This document shows, piece by piece, positions 25,288 through 33,964 of a stretch of DNA of 64,000 nt. The DNA is taken from NCBI RefSeq assembly GCF_014904745.1, contig NZ_JACZCS010000052.1, positions 1-64,000 of the forward strand, read 5' to 3'. Numbering within the stretch: position 1 is the first letter of the stretch; each line of letters begins with the position of its first letter. The notes below the pieces were generated by a model that worked only from the letters and a program-made list of their open reading frames with translations, ran no database searches and was not told the DNA's origin. Origin of the DNA: Oricola nitratireducens. Its GTDB lineage: Bacteria > Pseudomonadota > Alphaproteobacteria > Rhizobiales > Rhizobiaceae. The position numbers and the translations under genes were made by a program.

Positions 25288-27725
25288 CGCTTCCCCATCA
25301 GGCTCAGATCGTCGTCATCGGCGGCGGCATCATCGGGTGCTCGACAGCCTATCATCTGGCGAAGGATCACAAGGCCGATGTGGTGCTGCTGGAGCAGGGG
25401 CAGCTTACCTCCGGCTCGACCTGGCATGCGGCCGGTCTCGTCGGGCAGTTGCGCTCGTCGGCCTCGATCACCCGCGTGCTGAAATATTCAGTCGATCTCT
25501 ACAAGGGGCTCGAAGCAGAGACCGAACTGGCGACCGGCTGGAAGATGACCGGCTGCCTGCGGCTCGCCACAAACGAGGACCGCTGGACCGAATATCGCAG
25601 GCTTGCGACGACGGCGCGCAGCTTCGGCATGGAAATGCACCTGCTTTCGCCGGACGAGGTGAAGGCGATGTGGCCGCTGATGGACACGTCCGACCTCGTC
25701 GGCGCGAGTTGGCTGCCGACCGACGGGCAGGCGAGCCCGTCCGACATCACCCAGTCGCTTGCCAAGGGCGCGCGCATGCATGGCGCGAAAATCCACGAGA
25801 ATGTGCGCGTCACCGGTTTCGCGATGGACGGCAACCGGATCGTGAGCGTGAAGACGAATCTGGGTGACATCGCCTGCGAGAAGGTCGTCAATTGCGCCGG
25901 ACAGTGGGCGCGCCAGGTCGGCGACATGGTCGGCATCAACGTGCCGCTGCAGCCGGTCAAGCACCAGTATATCATCACCGAGAAGATCCCCGGGCTTTCC
26001 GCCGATGCGCCGACGATCCGCGATCCCGACAGGCGAACGTATTTCAAGGAGGAGGTCGGCGGCCTCGTCATGGGCGGTTACGAACCGAACCCGCAGCCCT
26101 GGACGACGGGCGACGTCCCCAATGACTGGGAGTTCCGGCTGTTCGACGACGATTTCGATCATTTCGAGCAGCACATGGAACAGGCAATGGCGCGCATTCC
26201 CGCGCTTGCCGAGGCCGGCGTCAAGCAGATGATCAACGGGCCGGAGAGCTTCACGCCGGACGGCAATTTCATCCTCGGCACCGCGCCGGAATGTTCGAAC
26301 ATGTATGTCGGCGCCGGTTTCAACGCCTTCGGCATCGCGGCAGGCGGCGGCGCCGGCTGGGTGCTTGCCGAGTGGACCATCTCGGGCGAGGCGCCGCTCG
26401 ACCTCTGGGTGGTCGACATCCGCCGTTTCTCGGAGATGCATCGCGACCGGCAATGGGTCTGCGACCGGACGCTGGAAGCCTATGGCAAACACTACACGAT
26501 CGGCTTTCCGCATGAGGAATACGAGAGCGGCCGCCCGCGCATCGTCTCGCCGCTCTACGAACGCCTGAAGGCGCATCGCGCGGTGTTCGGTTCGAAGCTC
26601 GGCTGGGAGCGGCCGAACTGGTTCGCGCCCGTGGGCATGGAGGCGCAGGATGTCTATTCCATGGGCCGGCAAAACTGGTTCGGTCCGGTCGGTGAGGAAC
26701 ATGCGCATGTGCGCGAGAAGGTCGGCATTTTCGATCAGTCCTCCTTCGCCAAATACGAACTGACCGGTCCCGACGCAATGAAGGCGCTCGACTGGATTTG
26801 CGCCAACGATGTCTCGAAACCTGCCGGGCGGCTGACCTACACGCAATTGCTGAACAGCCGCGGCGGTATCGAAGCCGACCTGACGGTGGCCCGGATCGCC
26901 GAGGACCGGTTCTATATCGTCACCGGCACCGGCTTCCGCACGCATGACCTTGCCTGGATCGCTGACCACATTCCGAACGGGTGCGATGCGACGCTCACGG
27001 ATATCACCGAGGAGTGGGGCACGCTGTCGTTGATGGGACCGAAGGCGCGCGACGTACTGGCCAAGGTGACGGACGCGGATGTCTCCAACGAAGGTTTTCG
27101 GTTCGGCCATGTCCGCGAGATCGAGATCGCCGGGCACACGGCGCGGGCGCTGCGTGTCACCTATGTTGGCGAGCTTGGCTGGGAGTTGCATGTGCCGATC
27201 GGCGCGACCGGCGAGATCTTCGATGCGCTAATGGTGGCGGGAAAGGCGGAGGGCATCCGCCCGATCGGCTATCGGGCGCTGGAAAGCCTGAGGCTGGAGA
27301 AAGGCTACCGTGCCTGGTCGTCCGACATTACGCCGAACGACACGCCGTTCGAGGCCGGCCTCGGATGGGCCGTCAAGCTGAGGAAAAACACGGATTTCAT
27401 GGGCCGCAAGGCGCTGGAGGCGAAGGCCGGGAAGCCGCTGTCCAAGCGGCTTGCGGGCTTCACGCTGGACGACCCGGACGTGGTGCTGGTCGGTCGCGAG
27501 ACGATTCTTCGTGACGGCGAGACCGTCGGTTACCTGACCTCCGGCGGTTACGGCTACACGATCGGCAAGAGTGTCGGCTACGGCTATGTGCGCAATTCCG
27601 ATGGCGTCAGCGATGACTTCCTCGTTTCCGGCTCCTACGAACTCGTCGTCGCCAATGAGCGTGTCCCGGCGAAAATCGGCATGGAGCCCTTTTTCGATCC
27701 CTCCAATTCCCGGGTGAAGGCCTGA
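25284..27725 (+). CDS. dimethylglycine/sarcosine dehydrogenase-like flavoprotein A
   Basis: Oxidative N-demethylase, 813 aa. The N-terminal FAD-binding DAO domain (VVIGGGIIGCSTAYHL) is followed by GSTWHAAGLVG, where the His is the covalent FAD attachment site in known dimethylglycine dehydrogenases. The C-terminal half is an aminomethyltransferase (GCV_T) fold that passes the methyl unit to tetrahydrofolate. The ATG at 25284 overlaps the kinase stop; the open frame extends upstream inside the kinase gene. A paralogue follows 2 bases after the stop. Likely substrate: an N-methylated glycine or related amine; sarcosine, dimethylglycine and others cannot be separated by eye. Confidence 0.85.
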   Translation: MTLPHQAQIVVIGGGIIGCSTAYHLAKDHKADVVLLEQGQLTSGSTWHAAGLVGQLRSSASITRVLKYSVDLYKGLEAETELATGWKMTGCLRLATNEDRWTEYRRLATTARSFGMEMHLLSPDEVKAMWPLMDTSDLVGASWLPTDGQASPSDITQSLAKGARMHGAKIHENVRVTGFAMDGNRIVSVKTNLGDIACEKVVNCAGQWARQVGDMVGINVPLQPVKHQYIITEKIPGLSADAPTIRDPDRRTYFKEEVGGLVMGGYEPNPQPWTTGDVPNDWEFRLFDDDFDHFEQHMEQAMARIPALAEAGVKQMINGPESFTPDGNFILGTAPECSNMYVGAGFNAFGIAAGGGAGWVLAEWTISGEAPLDLWVVDIRRFSEMHRDRQWVCDRTLEAYGKHYTIGFPHEEYESGRPRIVSPLYERLKAHRAVFGSKLGWERPNWFAPVGMEAQDVYSMGRQNWFGPVGEEHAHVREKVGIFDQSSFAKYELTGPDAMKALDWICANDVSKPAGRLTYTQLLNSRGGIEADLTVARIAEDRFYIVTGTGFRTHDLAWIADHIPNGCDATLTDITEEWGTLSLMGPKARDVLAKVTDADVSNEGFRFGHVREIEIAGHTARALRVTYVGELGWELHVPIGATGEIFDALMVAGKAEGIRPIGYRALESLRLEKGYRAWSSDITPNDTPFEAGLGWAVKLRKNTDFMGRKALEAKAGKPLSKRLAGFTLDDPDVVLVGRETILRDGETVGYLTSGGYGYTIGKSVGYGYVRNSDGVSDDFLVSGSYELVVANERVPAKIGMEPFFDPSNSRVKA

Positions 27726-27727
27726 TC

Positions 27728-30148
27728 ATGACATTTGCTGCCGACCGCCATGCGCGCATCGTCATCATCGGGGCAGGCGCCATCGGCTGCTCGCTCGCCT
27801 ACCATCTTGCCCGCGCCGGCGAAAAAGACGTGCTCGTGCTTGAAAAGGCACAGATCACGCATGGCTGCACGTGGCATGCGGCAGGGCTTGTCGGCCAGTT
27901 GCGCGGCAAGAAATCGCTGACCCAGCTGATGCAGAATTCCGTCGCCGTGTTCGACCGGCTGGAGGGTGAGACCGGCCAGGCAACCGACTGGAAGAAGGTC
28001 GGTTCGCTGCGGCTGGCCTCGAGCGAGGACCGCTGGAGTGAAATCCGCCGTTCCATGCAGCTTGCCAAGAGCTTCGGCTTCGAGTGCCACAGCCTGGGCG
28101 CGGCGGAAGCGCGCGACAGGTTTCCCTTCATCGATCCCGACGGCGTGGTCGGCGCGGCCTTCATTCCGTCGGACGGCTATATCGATCCCTATGCGGTGAC
28201 GCAGGCGTTTGCCTATGCCGCGCGGCAGAACGGCGCGAAGATCGAGGAGGGCGTGTGCGTCGAGGAGATCGTCGTCGAGAACCGGAGGGCCGTCGGTGTG
28301 GTGACGGACCATGGCACGATCGGCTGCGACATCCTCGTCAACTGCGCCGGGCTCTGGGCAAAACGGATCGGGGAGATGGCCGGTGTGGCGCTCGCCGCCG
28401 GCGTCGTCGAGCACCAGTATTTCGTCACCGAGAAGGGGCTGGAATATCCCGACGACCTGCCGACGTTGCGTGATCCGGACAAGAATTTTTACCTGAAGCC
28501 GGATGTCGGCGGGGCGTTCGCCATAGGCGGCTGGGAAGACGGCACCGAAGGCTGCTGGGAGCAGCGCGCGCCGTTTGACTTCGGCCGCCAGCTCTTCCCG
28601 GCCAATATGGATCGGCTGGAACTGTTCGCGCTGCCGGCCGCCGAGCGTCTGCCGGTGCTGAACGAGATCGGTATCCGCACCGTGATCAACGGACCGATTC
28701 CAGTCTCCGCTGACGGCGAACCGATCATGGGCTTGGCCCCGGAGCTCGACAATTTCTTCGTCGCCTGCGGCTTCACAGCCGGTATTGCCGCATCCGGCGG
28801 GGCTGGCGAGGCGATGGCCAACTGGATTATGCATGGCGATCCCGGGCTCGATCTCTGGCCGTTCGATGTTCGGCGTTTCGGCGCGCCTCATTCCCAGGCG
28901 CACTATCTGCAGGAACGCGCGATCGAGGCCTATGGCGCTTACTACAAGATCCATTGGCCGGGCGAAGAGCCGGATGCCGGGCGTGGGCTCAGGCGCTCGC
29001 CACTGCACGTGGCACTTGCGGCAAATGGTGCGCAATTCGGCTCGAAATTCGGCTGGGAGCGGCCAAACTGGTTCGCGGTGCCCGGAACGACCTCGATCGA
29101 GACGCCGAGCTTTGAGGGCAAGCCCGGCTGGTTTGATGCCGTCGGCGAAGAAACCAAAGCGATCCGCGAGCGGGTGGCGCTGATCGACCAGACCTCGTTT
29201 TCGAAATTCGAGATCTCTGGTCCGGGCGCACAGGATGCGCTGAACGCGATTGCCGCCGGCGATCTCTCCGGCGCGCCGGGCAGGGCGGTCTACACCCAGC
29301 TCTGCAACGAGAAGGGCGGTGTCGAGGCCGATGTGACGCTAATCCATGTTAATTCTGACTGTTTCATGCTGGTGACCGGCTCCGGCTTCGGCGTGCGTGA
29401 CTCGGCCTGGGTGCGCAGGCATCTGCCCGACGGCGTCGCGATGCGCGAGTTGACGAACAGCCATGCCGTCATCAACATCTGCGGGCCGAAGGCGCGCGAG
29501 GTTCTGCAGTCGGTCACGGTTGACGATGTGTCGAACGCGGCGTTTCCGTTCCTGGCGGCCCGAACGATCGAAATCGGTCTTGCGACGGCGCTGGCGGTGC
29601 GCATCGGCTATGTCGGCGAACTGGGTTTCGAACTCTACGTGCCGCAGGAATATGCTGCCCATGTCTACGAGACGCTGAAGGCGGCGGGCGAGCCGCACGG
29701 CATCGCCGACGCGGGCTACCGCGCCATCGAGAGCTGCCGGTTGGAGAAAGGTTACCTTTATTGGTCCGCCGACGTGACGCCGGAGACCACGCCGTTCGAG
29801 GCCGGGCTCGGTTTCGCCGTGGCGCTCGACAAGGGCGATTTCATCGGCCGCGAGGCATTGCGTGCGGCCAAGGCGGAAGGTGCGAAACGCCGGCTCGTCA
29901 CCTTTACCGTGGACGGCTTCGCGCCGTTCCTTGGCGGTGAGACTGTGCTGTTCGATGGCAAGTCGGTGGGCTCGCTGTCGAGCGCCGGATACGGTCATCA
30001 CCTCGGCAAGACGATCGGCTTCGGCTATCTGCCGGTCGAGATCGCCGGCGCCGACGGTTTCACGATCGAGGCTTTCGGCAAGGCCTATGACGCGGCGCCC
30101 GGCCCGCGCTGCCTGTACGACGCGAAAATGGAGAGGCTGAAGGCATGA
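27728..30148 (+). CDS. dimethylglycine/sarcosine dehydrogenase-like flavoprotein B
   Basis: A second, diverged copy of the preceding enzyme, 806 aa, with the same order: FAD site (VIIGAGAIGCSLAYHL), CTWHAAGLVGQLRG with the flavin-linking His, and the C-terminal aminomethyltransferase part (YVGELGFELYVP, CRLEKGYLYWSAD). It lies 2 bases after copy A and overlaps the next kinase start (ATGA). The two copies differ throughout, so they probably act on successive or different N-methyl substrates. Confidence 0.85.
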   Translation: MTFAADRHARIVIIGAGAIGCSLAYHLARAGEKDVLVLEKAQITHGCTWHAAGLVGQLRGKKSLTQLMQNSVAVFDRLEGETGQATDWKKVGSLRLASSEDRWSEIRRSMQLAKSFGFECHSLGAAEARDRFPFIDPDGVVGAAFIPSDGYIDPYAVTQAFAYAARQNGAKIEEGVCVEEIVVENRRAVGVVTDHGTIGCDILVNCAGLWAKRIGEMAGVALAAGVVEHQYFVTEKGLEYPDDLPTLRDPDKNFYLKPDVGGAFAIGGWEDGTEGCWEQRAPFDFGRQLFPANMDRLELFALPAAERLPVLNEIGIRTVINGPIPVSADGEPIMGLAPELDNFFVACGFTAGIAASGGAGEAMANWIMHGDPGLDLWPFDVRRFGAPHSQAHYLQERAIEAYGAYYKIHWPGEEPDAGRGLRRSPLHVALAANGAQFGSKFGWERPNWFAVPGTTSIETPSFEGKPGWFDAVGEETKAIRERVALIDQTSFSKFEISGPGAQDALNAIAAGDLSGAPGRAVYTQLCNEKGGVEADVTLIHVNSDCFMLVTGSGFGVRDSAWVRRHLPDGVAMRELTNSHAVINICGPKAREVLQSVTVDDVSNAAFPFLAARTIEIGLATALAVRIGYVGELGFELYVPQEYAAHVYETLKAAGEPHGIADAGYRAIESCRLEKGYLYWSADVTPETTPFEAGLGFAVALDKGDFIGREALRAAKAEGAKRRLVTFTVDGFAPFLGGETVLFDGKSVGSLSSAGYGHHLGKTIGFGYLPVEIAGADGFTIEAFGKAYDAAPGPRCLYDAKMERLKA

Positions 30149-31047
30149 CGGACGGACTTGACGAGGCAAGGAAAGTCATCGCGGGCATCCCGATCCTGTC
30201 GAATGCGGGAGAGCCGCAACGGCTCGGCGGACTGACCAACCTCGTTTTCCGGATCGGCGACTACTGCCTGCGCATTCCGGGCAAGGGCACTGAGGAATAC
30301 ATCGATCGTGCCAATGAGGCGGTCGCGGCCAAAGAAGCGGCCAGGGCCGGCGTCAGTCCGGAGATGCTGCATTTCGATCCGGAGACCGGCGTGATGGTCA
30401 CGCGCTTCATAGAAGGTGCCGCGACTATGACGGCGGAGGGCTTCAAGGCGCGCGACGGCGCGCCTGCACGCGCGGGCGAGGCGTTCCGACGGCTGCATCT
30501 GTCCGGCGCGCAGTTTCCGTTTCGCTTCGAATTGTTCTCGATGATCGACGATTATCTCGGCATCCTTTCGACCAAGAATGTCGCGCTACCGGATGGCTAT
30601 CACGATGTGGTCAAGGAAGCCGAAGCGGTTCGCAAAGCGCTGGCTGCCAATCCCGTCCCGCTCGCCGCCTGCCACTGCGATCCGCTGTGCGAGAATTTCC
30701 TCGATACCGATGAACGCATGTGGATCGTCGACTGGGAATATTCCGGCATGAACGATCCGATGTGGGATCTTGGCGACCTCTCTGTCGAGGGCGGTTTCGA
30801 TGCCGCCCAGGACGAAGAAATGCTGACCGCCTATTTTGGCGGCGAAGCGTCGCCGCATGATCGTGGCCGGATGGTGATCTACAAGGCGATGTGCGACCTT
30901 CTATGGACGCTGTGGGGGCTGATCCAGCTTGCCAACGACAATCCGGCCGACGATTTTCGCGTCTATGCGGACGGGCGTTTCGCGCGCTGCAAAGCGTTGA
31001 TGGCGACGCCGGATTTCGCCGGACACCTGAAGGCAGTGGGAGGCTGA
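30145..31047 (+). CDS. choline/aminoglycoside kinase-like phosphotransferase B
   Basis: A second kinase of the choline/ethanolamine kinase type, 300 aa. Motifs: GGLTNLVFRIGDYCLRIPG in the N-lobe, HCDPLCEN as the Brenner motif and IVDWEYSGMNDPMWDL as the metal site, the last being close to LicA/choline kinase. It ends the operon. No clear terminator follows; a long AT-richer gap does. Its presence next to N-demethylases suggests that a phosphorylated amino-alcohol is either made or used here. Confidence 0.82.
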   Translation: MTDGLDEARKVIAGIPILSNAGEPQRLGGLTNLVFRIGDYCLRIPGKGTEEYIDRANEAVAAKEAARAGVSPEMLHFDPETGVMVTRFIEGAATMTAEGFKARDGAPARAGEAFRRLHLSGAQFPFRFELFSMIDDYLGILSTKNVALPDGYHDVVKEAEAVRKALAANPVPLAACHCDPLCENFLDTDERMWIVDWEYSGMNDPMWDLGDLSVEGGFDAAQDEEMLTAYFGGEASPHDRGRMVIYKAMCDLLWTLWGLIQLANDNPADDFRVYADGRFARCKALMATPDFAGHLKAVGG

Positions 31048-31653
31048 CTTCATTTTCCGGCGATCTTTGTTCGCACGCGTCACGGGCAAATTTCTGAAGC
31101 GCTGAATCCGCTAACACCACCAAAAGCGGTAGGTTCCGGAAAAAACCATTTGCGTTCGAGACTTAGACGGAAAGCGCCGTAAACATGGTGATTTGATTTA
31201 AATTTTATCATTGCGAGCGCCGGCAAACTTTGGCAGTTTGACGTAGAGGAAGTCTAACCGGAAAAACCAGGATATTTGCCGCGGGATGCCCACAGGGGCT
31301 TGCTTCGGGCGGTTGGCTTTTTCAGGAGGGGAAAATCGGGATCGGGCTGCAAAGCTGCACGCAATCCAAATAAAACAATCTCCTGCTGTTCATGCGCGCT
31401 CTTGAAGTAGAGTCCGCGTCGGCGTGCTGATGTCTGCCATTATACTATTTCTATCAAAATACTTATCCACAGAGTTGTTGCCAATTGGCAACAAATGCTT
31501 CCCGAGATGATGTCTTTTTCATTCGTCGATAGGAAATCCATTCCCGCCATACTAGGCTGGAATCTTACTAATATAGATTAATATCAGTCGCAGAGGCTTT
31601 AATAGATATCCGATCGCAGGCTTGGGGCACAGAGCTAAGGGTGGGGAAGTGAC
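31048..31653. other. 606-base intergenic region upstream of a LuxR-type regulator
   Basis: AT-richer than its surroundings, with no convincing gene. It holds a 6+6 inverted repeat (CAAACT-5-AGTTTG, 31224-31240), the 20-base palindrome at 31475-31494 listed separately, and several TAATAT-like stretches near 31570-31590 that could be a promoter -10 for the regulator at 31654. Confidence 0.6.
31475..31494. promoter_or_regulatory. 20-base perfect palindrome, candidate operator
   Basis: TTGTTGCCAATTGGCAACAA is its own reverse complement with no spacer. By chance a 10+10 perfect palindrome is expected well under once in 64 kb. It lies 160 bases upstream of the LuxR-type gene start. Confidence 0.6.
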
Positions 31654-32343
31654 GTGACCAGGACATGCCTTGTAAGCGAGAGCAATCTCTTTCGAGCCGG
31701 TCTCAAACATATACTGGCCGAATCCGAATTCGATGTCGCCTTTGAAGCAGGCTCATTGTGCGAACTGGATTTCGACGAGATTTGTGGGAATGGCGCCGAA
31801 TCCTGCGAAACGCTTGTGCTGGTGCGCAAGCCGCCGGACATCAGAACCATCGAACCCGAAATTGTGCAGTTGAAGCAGAAGCTGACGGATTGCCGGACGG
31901 TTATACTCGCCGGGACCCTTGCCACCGAGCAAATGGCGATCAGCTTCGCAGCCGGCGCCGACGGATATCTGCTCGAGGAGATCTCCAGCGAAGCGTTACT
32001 GGAGTCGCTGACGCTCGTGATGCTTGGCGAGAAAGTCTTTCCAAGCCGCCTTGCCGCCATGCTCTCGGGCGCATCGCACGCGGCATCGCCCAGCCAGGCT
32101 CAATCCATGCCGCTTATCGATAATGACCTGCTGTCGCGACGCGAACTGGAAGTCGTGCGTCGACTGGCAGGCGGCATGTCGAACAAGCTTATCGCCAGGG
32201 AGTTGGAAATCTCAGAGGCGACGGTAAAAGTTCACCTGAAAAGCATCCTGAAGAAGCTGGGCGTAACCAATCGGACCCAGGCCGCCATCTGGGCGCTCAA
32301 CAAGGGCGTGACCGCGCTACCGCAGGTCGTCAGGTTTCAGTGA
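31654..32343 (+). CDS. LuxR/NarL-type regulator with degenerate receiver domain
   Basis: DNA-binding regulator, 229 aa. The C-terminal LuxR helix-turn-helix is intact (LSRRELEVVRRLAGGMSNKL, then ISEATVKVHLKSILKKLGV). The N-terminal part folds like a receiver (SNLFRAGLKHILAE, GADGYLLEEIS), but the phospho-acceptor Asp position reads LVLVRKPP and the conserved Lys after GYLL is Glu, so it is probably not phosphorylated. Start GTG at 31654 with GGGGAAG upstream. It is convergent with the small secreted-protein gene at 32362, and both stops lie in one hairpin. Confidence 0.85.
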   Translation: MTRTCLVSESNLFRAGLKHILAESEFDVAFEAGSLCELDFDEICGNGAESCETLVLVRKPPDIRTIEPEIVQLKQKLTDCRTVILAGTLATEQMAISFAAGADGYLLEEISSEALLESLTLVMLGEKVFPSRLAAMLSGASHAASPSQAQSMPLIDNDLLSRRELEVVRRLAGGMSNKLIARELEISEATVKVHLKSILKKLGVTNRTQAAIWALNKGVTALPQVVRFQ

Positions 32344-32365
32344 GCCCGGACGGACCGTCGCTCAC
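32340..32365. terminator. convergent-gene hairpin containing both stop codons
   Basis: GTGAGC (32340-32345) pairs with GCTCAC (32360-32365), with an inner GACGG/CCGTC pairing. The LuxR TGA (32341-32343) and the opposite-strand TGA (32364-32362) are inside it. There is no T-tract, so its strength as a terminator is uncertain. Confidence 0.45.
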
Positions 32366-32853
32366 CAATAAACCATATCGGTCCATACATCGACCGAGCT
32401 TCTGGAGCTAGCAGAGGAACCGCCGAAGACCTGGTTGGTCCAGGCGCTCACGGTATCGGTCGAACTGACGCTCACGTCGAACGAAACGTCGTTGTCACGG
32501 GAACCGAAGAAATAGGGATTGAAGGCTCCGGCTTGCCACCCCGTGTCGGCGGTGATGCTCCTGCCGCGATAGCTCGGGATAATTTCGCCGCCCGGCGTCG
32601 TCACGATCGCGAGTTCTCCGGGCGCTTTCGAAACGCCCAGAAGGCGGCCGTCCGGGCTCTTGAGGAGTACATCCGGTGTCGATCCGAACAGCTTCTGATT
32701 CATGATAGCCTGTTTGCCCGCGACGCTCATACCGGCACCCTGGCCGGGCGAGCCGAATGAATACGGCTTGTTGCTCATTTGCGCCGAAGCGGCGGTGGGC
32801 AGCAGGAAAACGGCACTCAGAAGCAGGCAGGCTTTAAAAGTCTTACCGGTCAT
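32362..32853 (-). CDS. small secreted protein of the CsgG/HfaB-like locus
   Basis: A 163-aa protein of unknown function with a signal peptide (MTGKTFKACLLLSAVFLLP, cleavage after AASA). The mature chain begins QMSNKPYSF and ends in a Ser/Asp/Trp-rich segment (SVSSTDTVSAW, SSVDVWTDMVYW). The mature start resembles that of the small protein at 36068 (QMSEKAWDF). It is near a CsgG-like pore gene, so export through that pore is possible. A holdfast-anchor HfaA-like role is a guess. Good initiator ATG; upstream is an A-rich leader. Confidence 0.6.
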   Translation of the reverse strand: MTGKTFKACLLLSAVFLLPTAASAQMSNKPYSFGSPGQGAGMSVAGKQAIMNQKLFGSTPDVLLKSPDGRLLGVSKAPGELAIVTTPGGEIIPSYRGRSITADTGWQAGAFNPYFFGSRDNDVSFDVSVSSTDTVSAWTNQVFGGSSASSRSSVDVWTDMVYW

Positions 32854-32953
32854 GGAAAGGGCCTTTTTGCAGACAAAACGATAGTGTTACCACCAAAGGG
32901 TAGCACCGTTTCCGTACCACAAATGACCCGGTTCGTGTGACTAATCTGCCCGA

Positions 32954-33640
32954 TTAACTCTCCTTGCGTGTTGGCCCGTCGAAAGGGGTATCCAGTGCCG
33001 GATCGTCCGCCAGGAAGGCCGCCGCGAACAATCCGGCGTCGGTCCGGTTGCGGAATCCGAAATGATCGATGATCTGGCGGACGCGTTCCTTGACGTTTGA
33101 AACCGTGAGGTTCAGCCGGCTGGCGATCTGGCTGTTGGCGCTGCCGCGGCTCAATTCGACCAGGACCATGCGCTCCCGGTCCTGCAGATCGTTGAGGATC
33201 GACAGCTTCTCGTTGACGCAGACATGGCCCAGATCGGCGGGACTGACGATCAGTCCGAGCCGGTATCTGCTGAGTCTGATAATGCTGGGCAGCCGGTGGA
33301 GATTCCTGTCGGCAACGGCAAAAGTGTCAGCGGCCATAAGGCTCTGGCGCTGCAAAGGCAGCTCGTCATAATCGAGGATGAGGACGACCGGAATGCGCCG
33401 CGACATGTCGGGCCGCAGCTGGCAGCGGTAGTTATGGAACCGCTCCGTGTCCGCCAGGACGCAATAATAATCGCCGCCTGGCCAGTGGCCGGTTTCATTT
33501 TGCATCTTCGTGAATCTGATCAGGGCGTAGGAACTCGAACTCAGGGTTCGGCGAATCTCGTCGGTCAGGCCGTCATCCTCAACGGCCATTCCGATCAGTT
33601 TTCGATCGGCTGAATCGGCTAATGCATCGTTCGTCGCCAT
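32954..33640 (-). CDS. LuxR-type regulator divergent from the CsgG-like gene
   Basis: A 228-aa regulator with a C-terminal LuxR helix-turn-helix (LQDRERMVLVELSRGSANSQ, ASRLNLTVSNVKERVRQII). The N-terminal 150 residues are only distantly receiver-like (VVLILDYDELP, AADTFAVADR) and show no sure phospho-acceptor. The ATG at 33640 is chosen from a frame that stays open to 33862, because the extra upstream part is low-quality sequence with cysteine-rich non-conserved character. It probably controls the divergent secretion genes at 33965-36457. Confidence 0.78.
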   Translation of the reverse strand: MATNDALADSADRKLIGMAVEDDGLTDEIRRTLSSSSYALIRFTKMQNETGHWPGGDYYCVLADTERFHNYRCQLRPDMSRRIPVVLILDYDELPLQRQSLMAADTFAVADRNLHRLPSIIRLSRYRLGLIVSPADLGHVCVNEKLSILNDLQDRERMVLVELSRGSANSQIASRLNLTVSNVKERVRQIIDHFGFRNRTDAGLFAAAFLADDPALDTPFDGPTRKES

Positions 33641-33964
33641 GCCCTGCACCTTCTCGTTCCGGTCATCCGAAACCCGCCAATCACGTCCGTGGTTGAACGA
33701 ACCCGATGATAGGCGTTCCGACGCCGGATGCAGATAACCAAGGCATCTAAAATCATAGTTATTACGGAGTACCCCTGATTTTCTCTTTATAGCCAATAAG
33801 TCAAAAATACCTCCAAAACAATAACTCCTATTGGTTGTTACTATACTTAATATCCAATCCATATACAGAATAGTGACACATCCGCGAAAAGCGGACGGTA
33901 TGATTTGCCTGCAAAAGAAAAGAAAAAGTATTCAATGCCGTGAGCCGAAAGGTTTGACGGACAA
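33641..33964. promoter_or_regulatory. 324-base divergent control region of the CsgG-like operon
   Basis: Markedly AT-rich between about 33750 and 33870, with a 5-base inverted repeat CAATA-5-TATTG near 33822-33836, many T/A runs, and a small hairpin (33881-33885 with 33891-33895). No gene is evident. It must hold the promoters of the LuxR-type gene and of the CsgG-like operon. Confidence 0.5.

Noticed and set aside
31463-31471. TTATCCACA, a perfect DnaA-box consensus beside the 20-base palindrome
   Set aside because: A single box of this kind is expected by chance about once or twice in 64 kb, and no cluster of boxes, dnaA, hemE or parAB gene is nearby, so it is not evidence for an origin.
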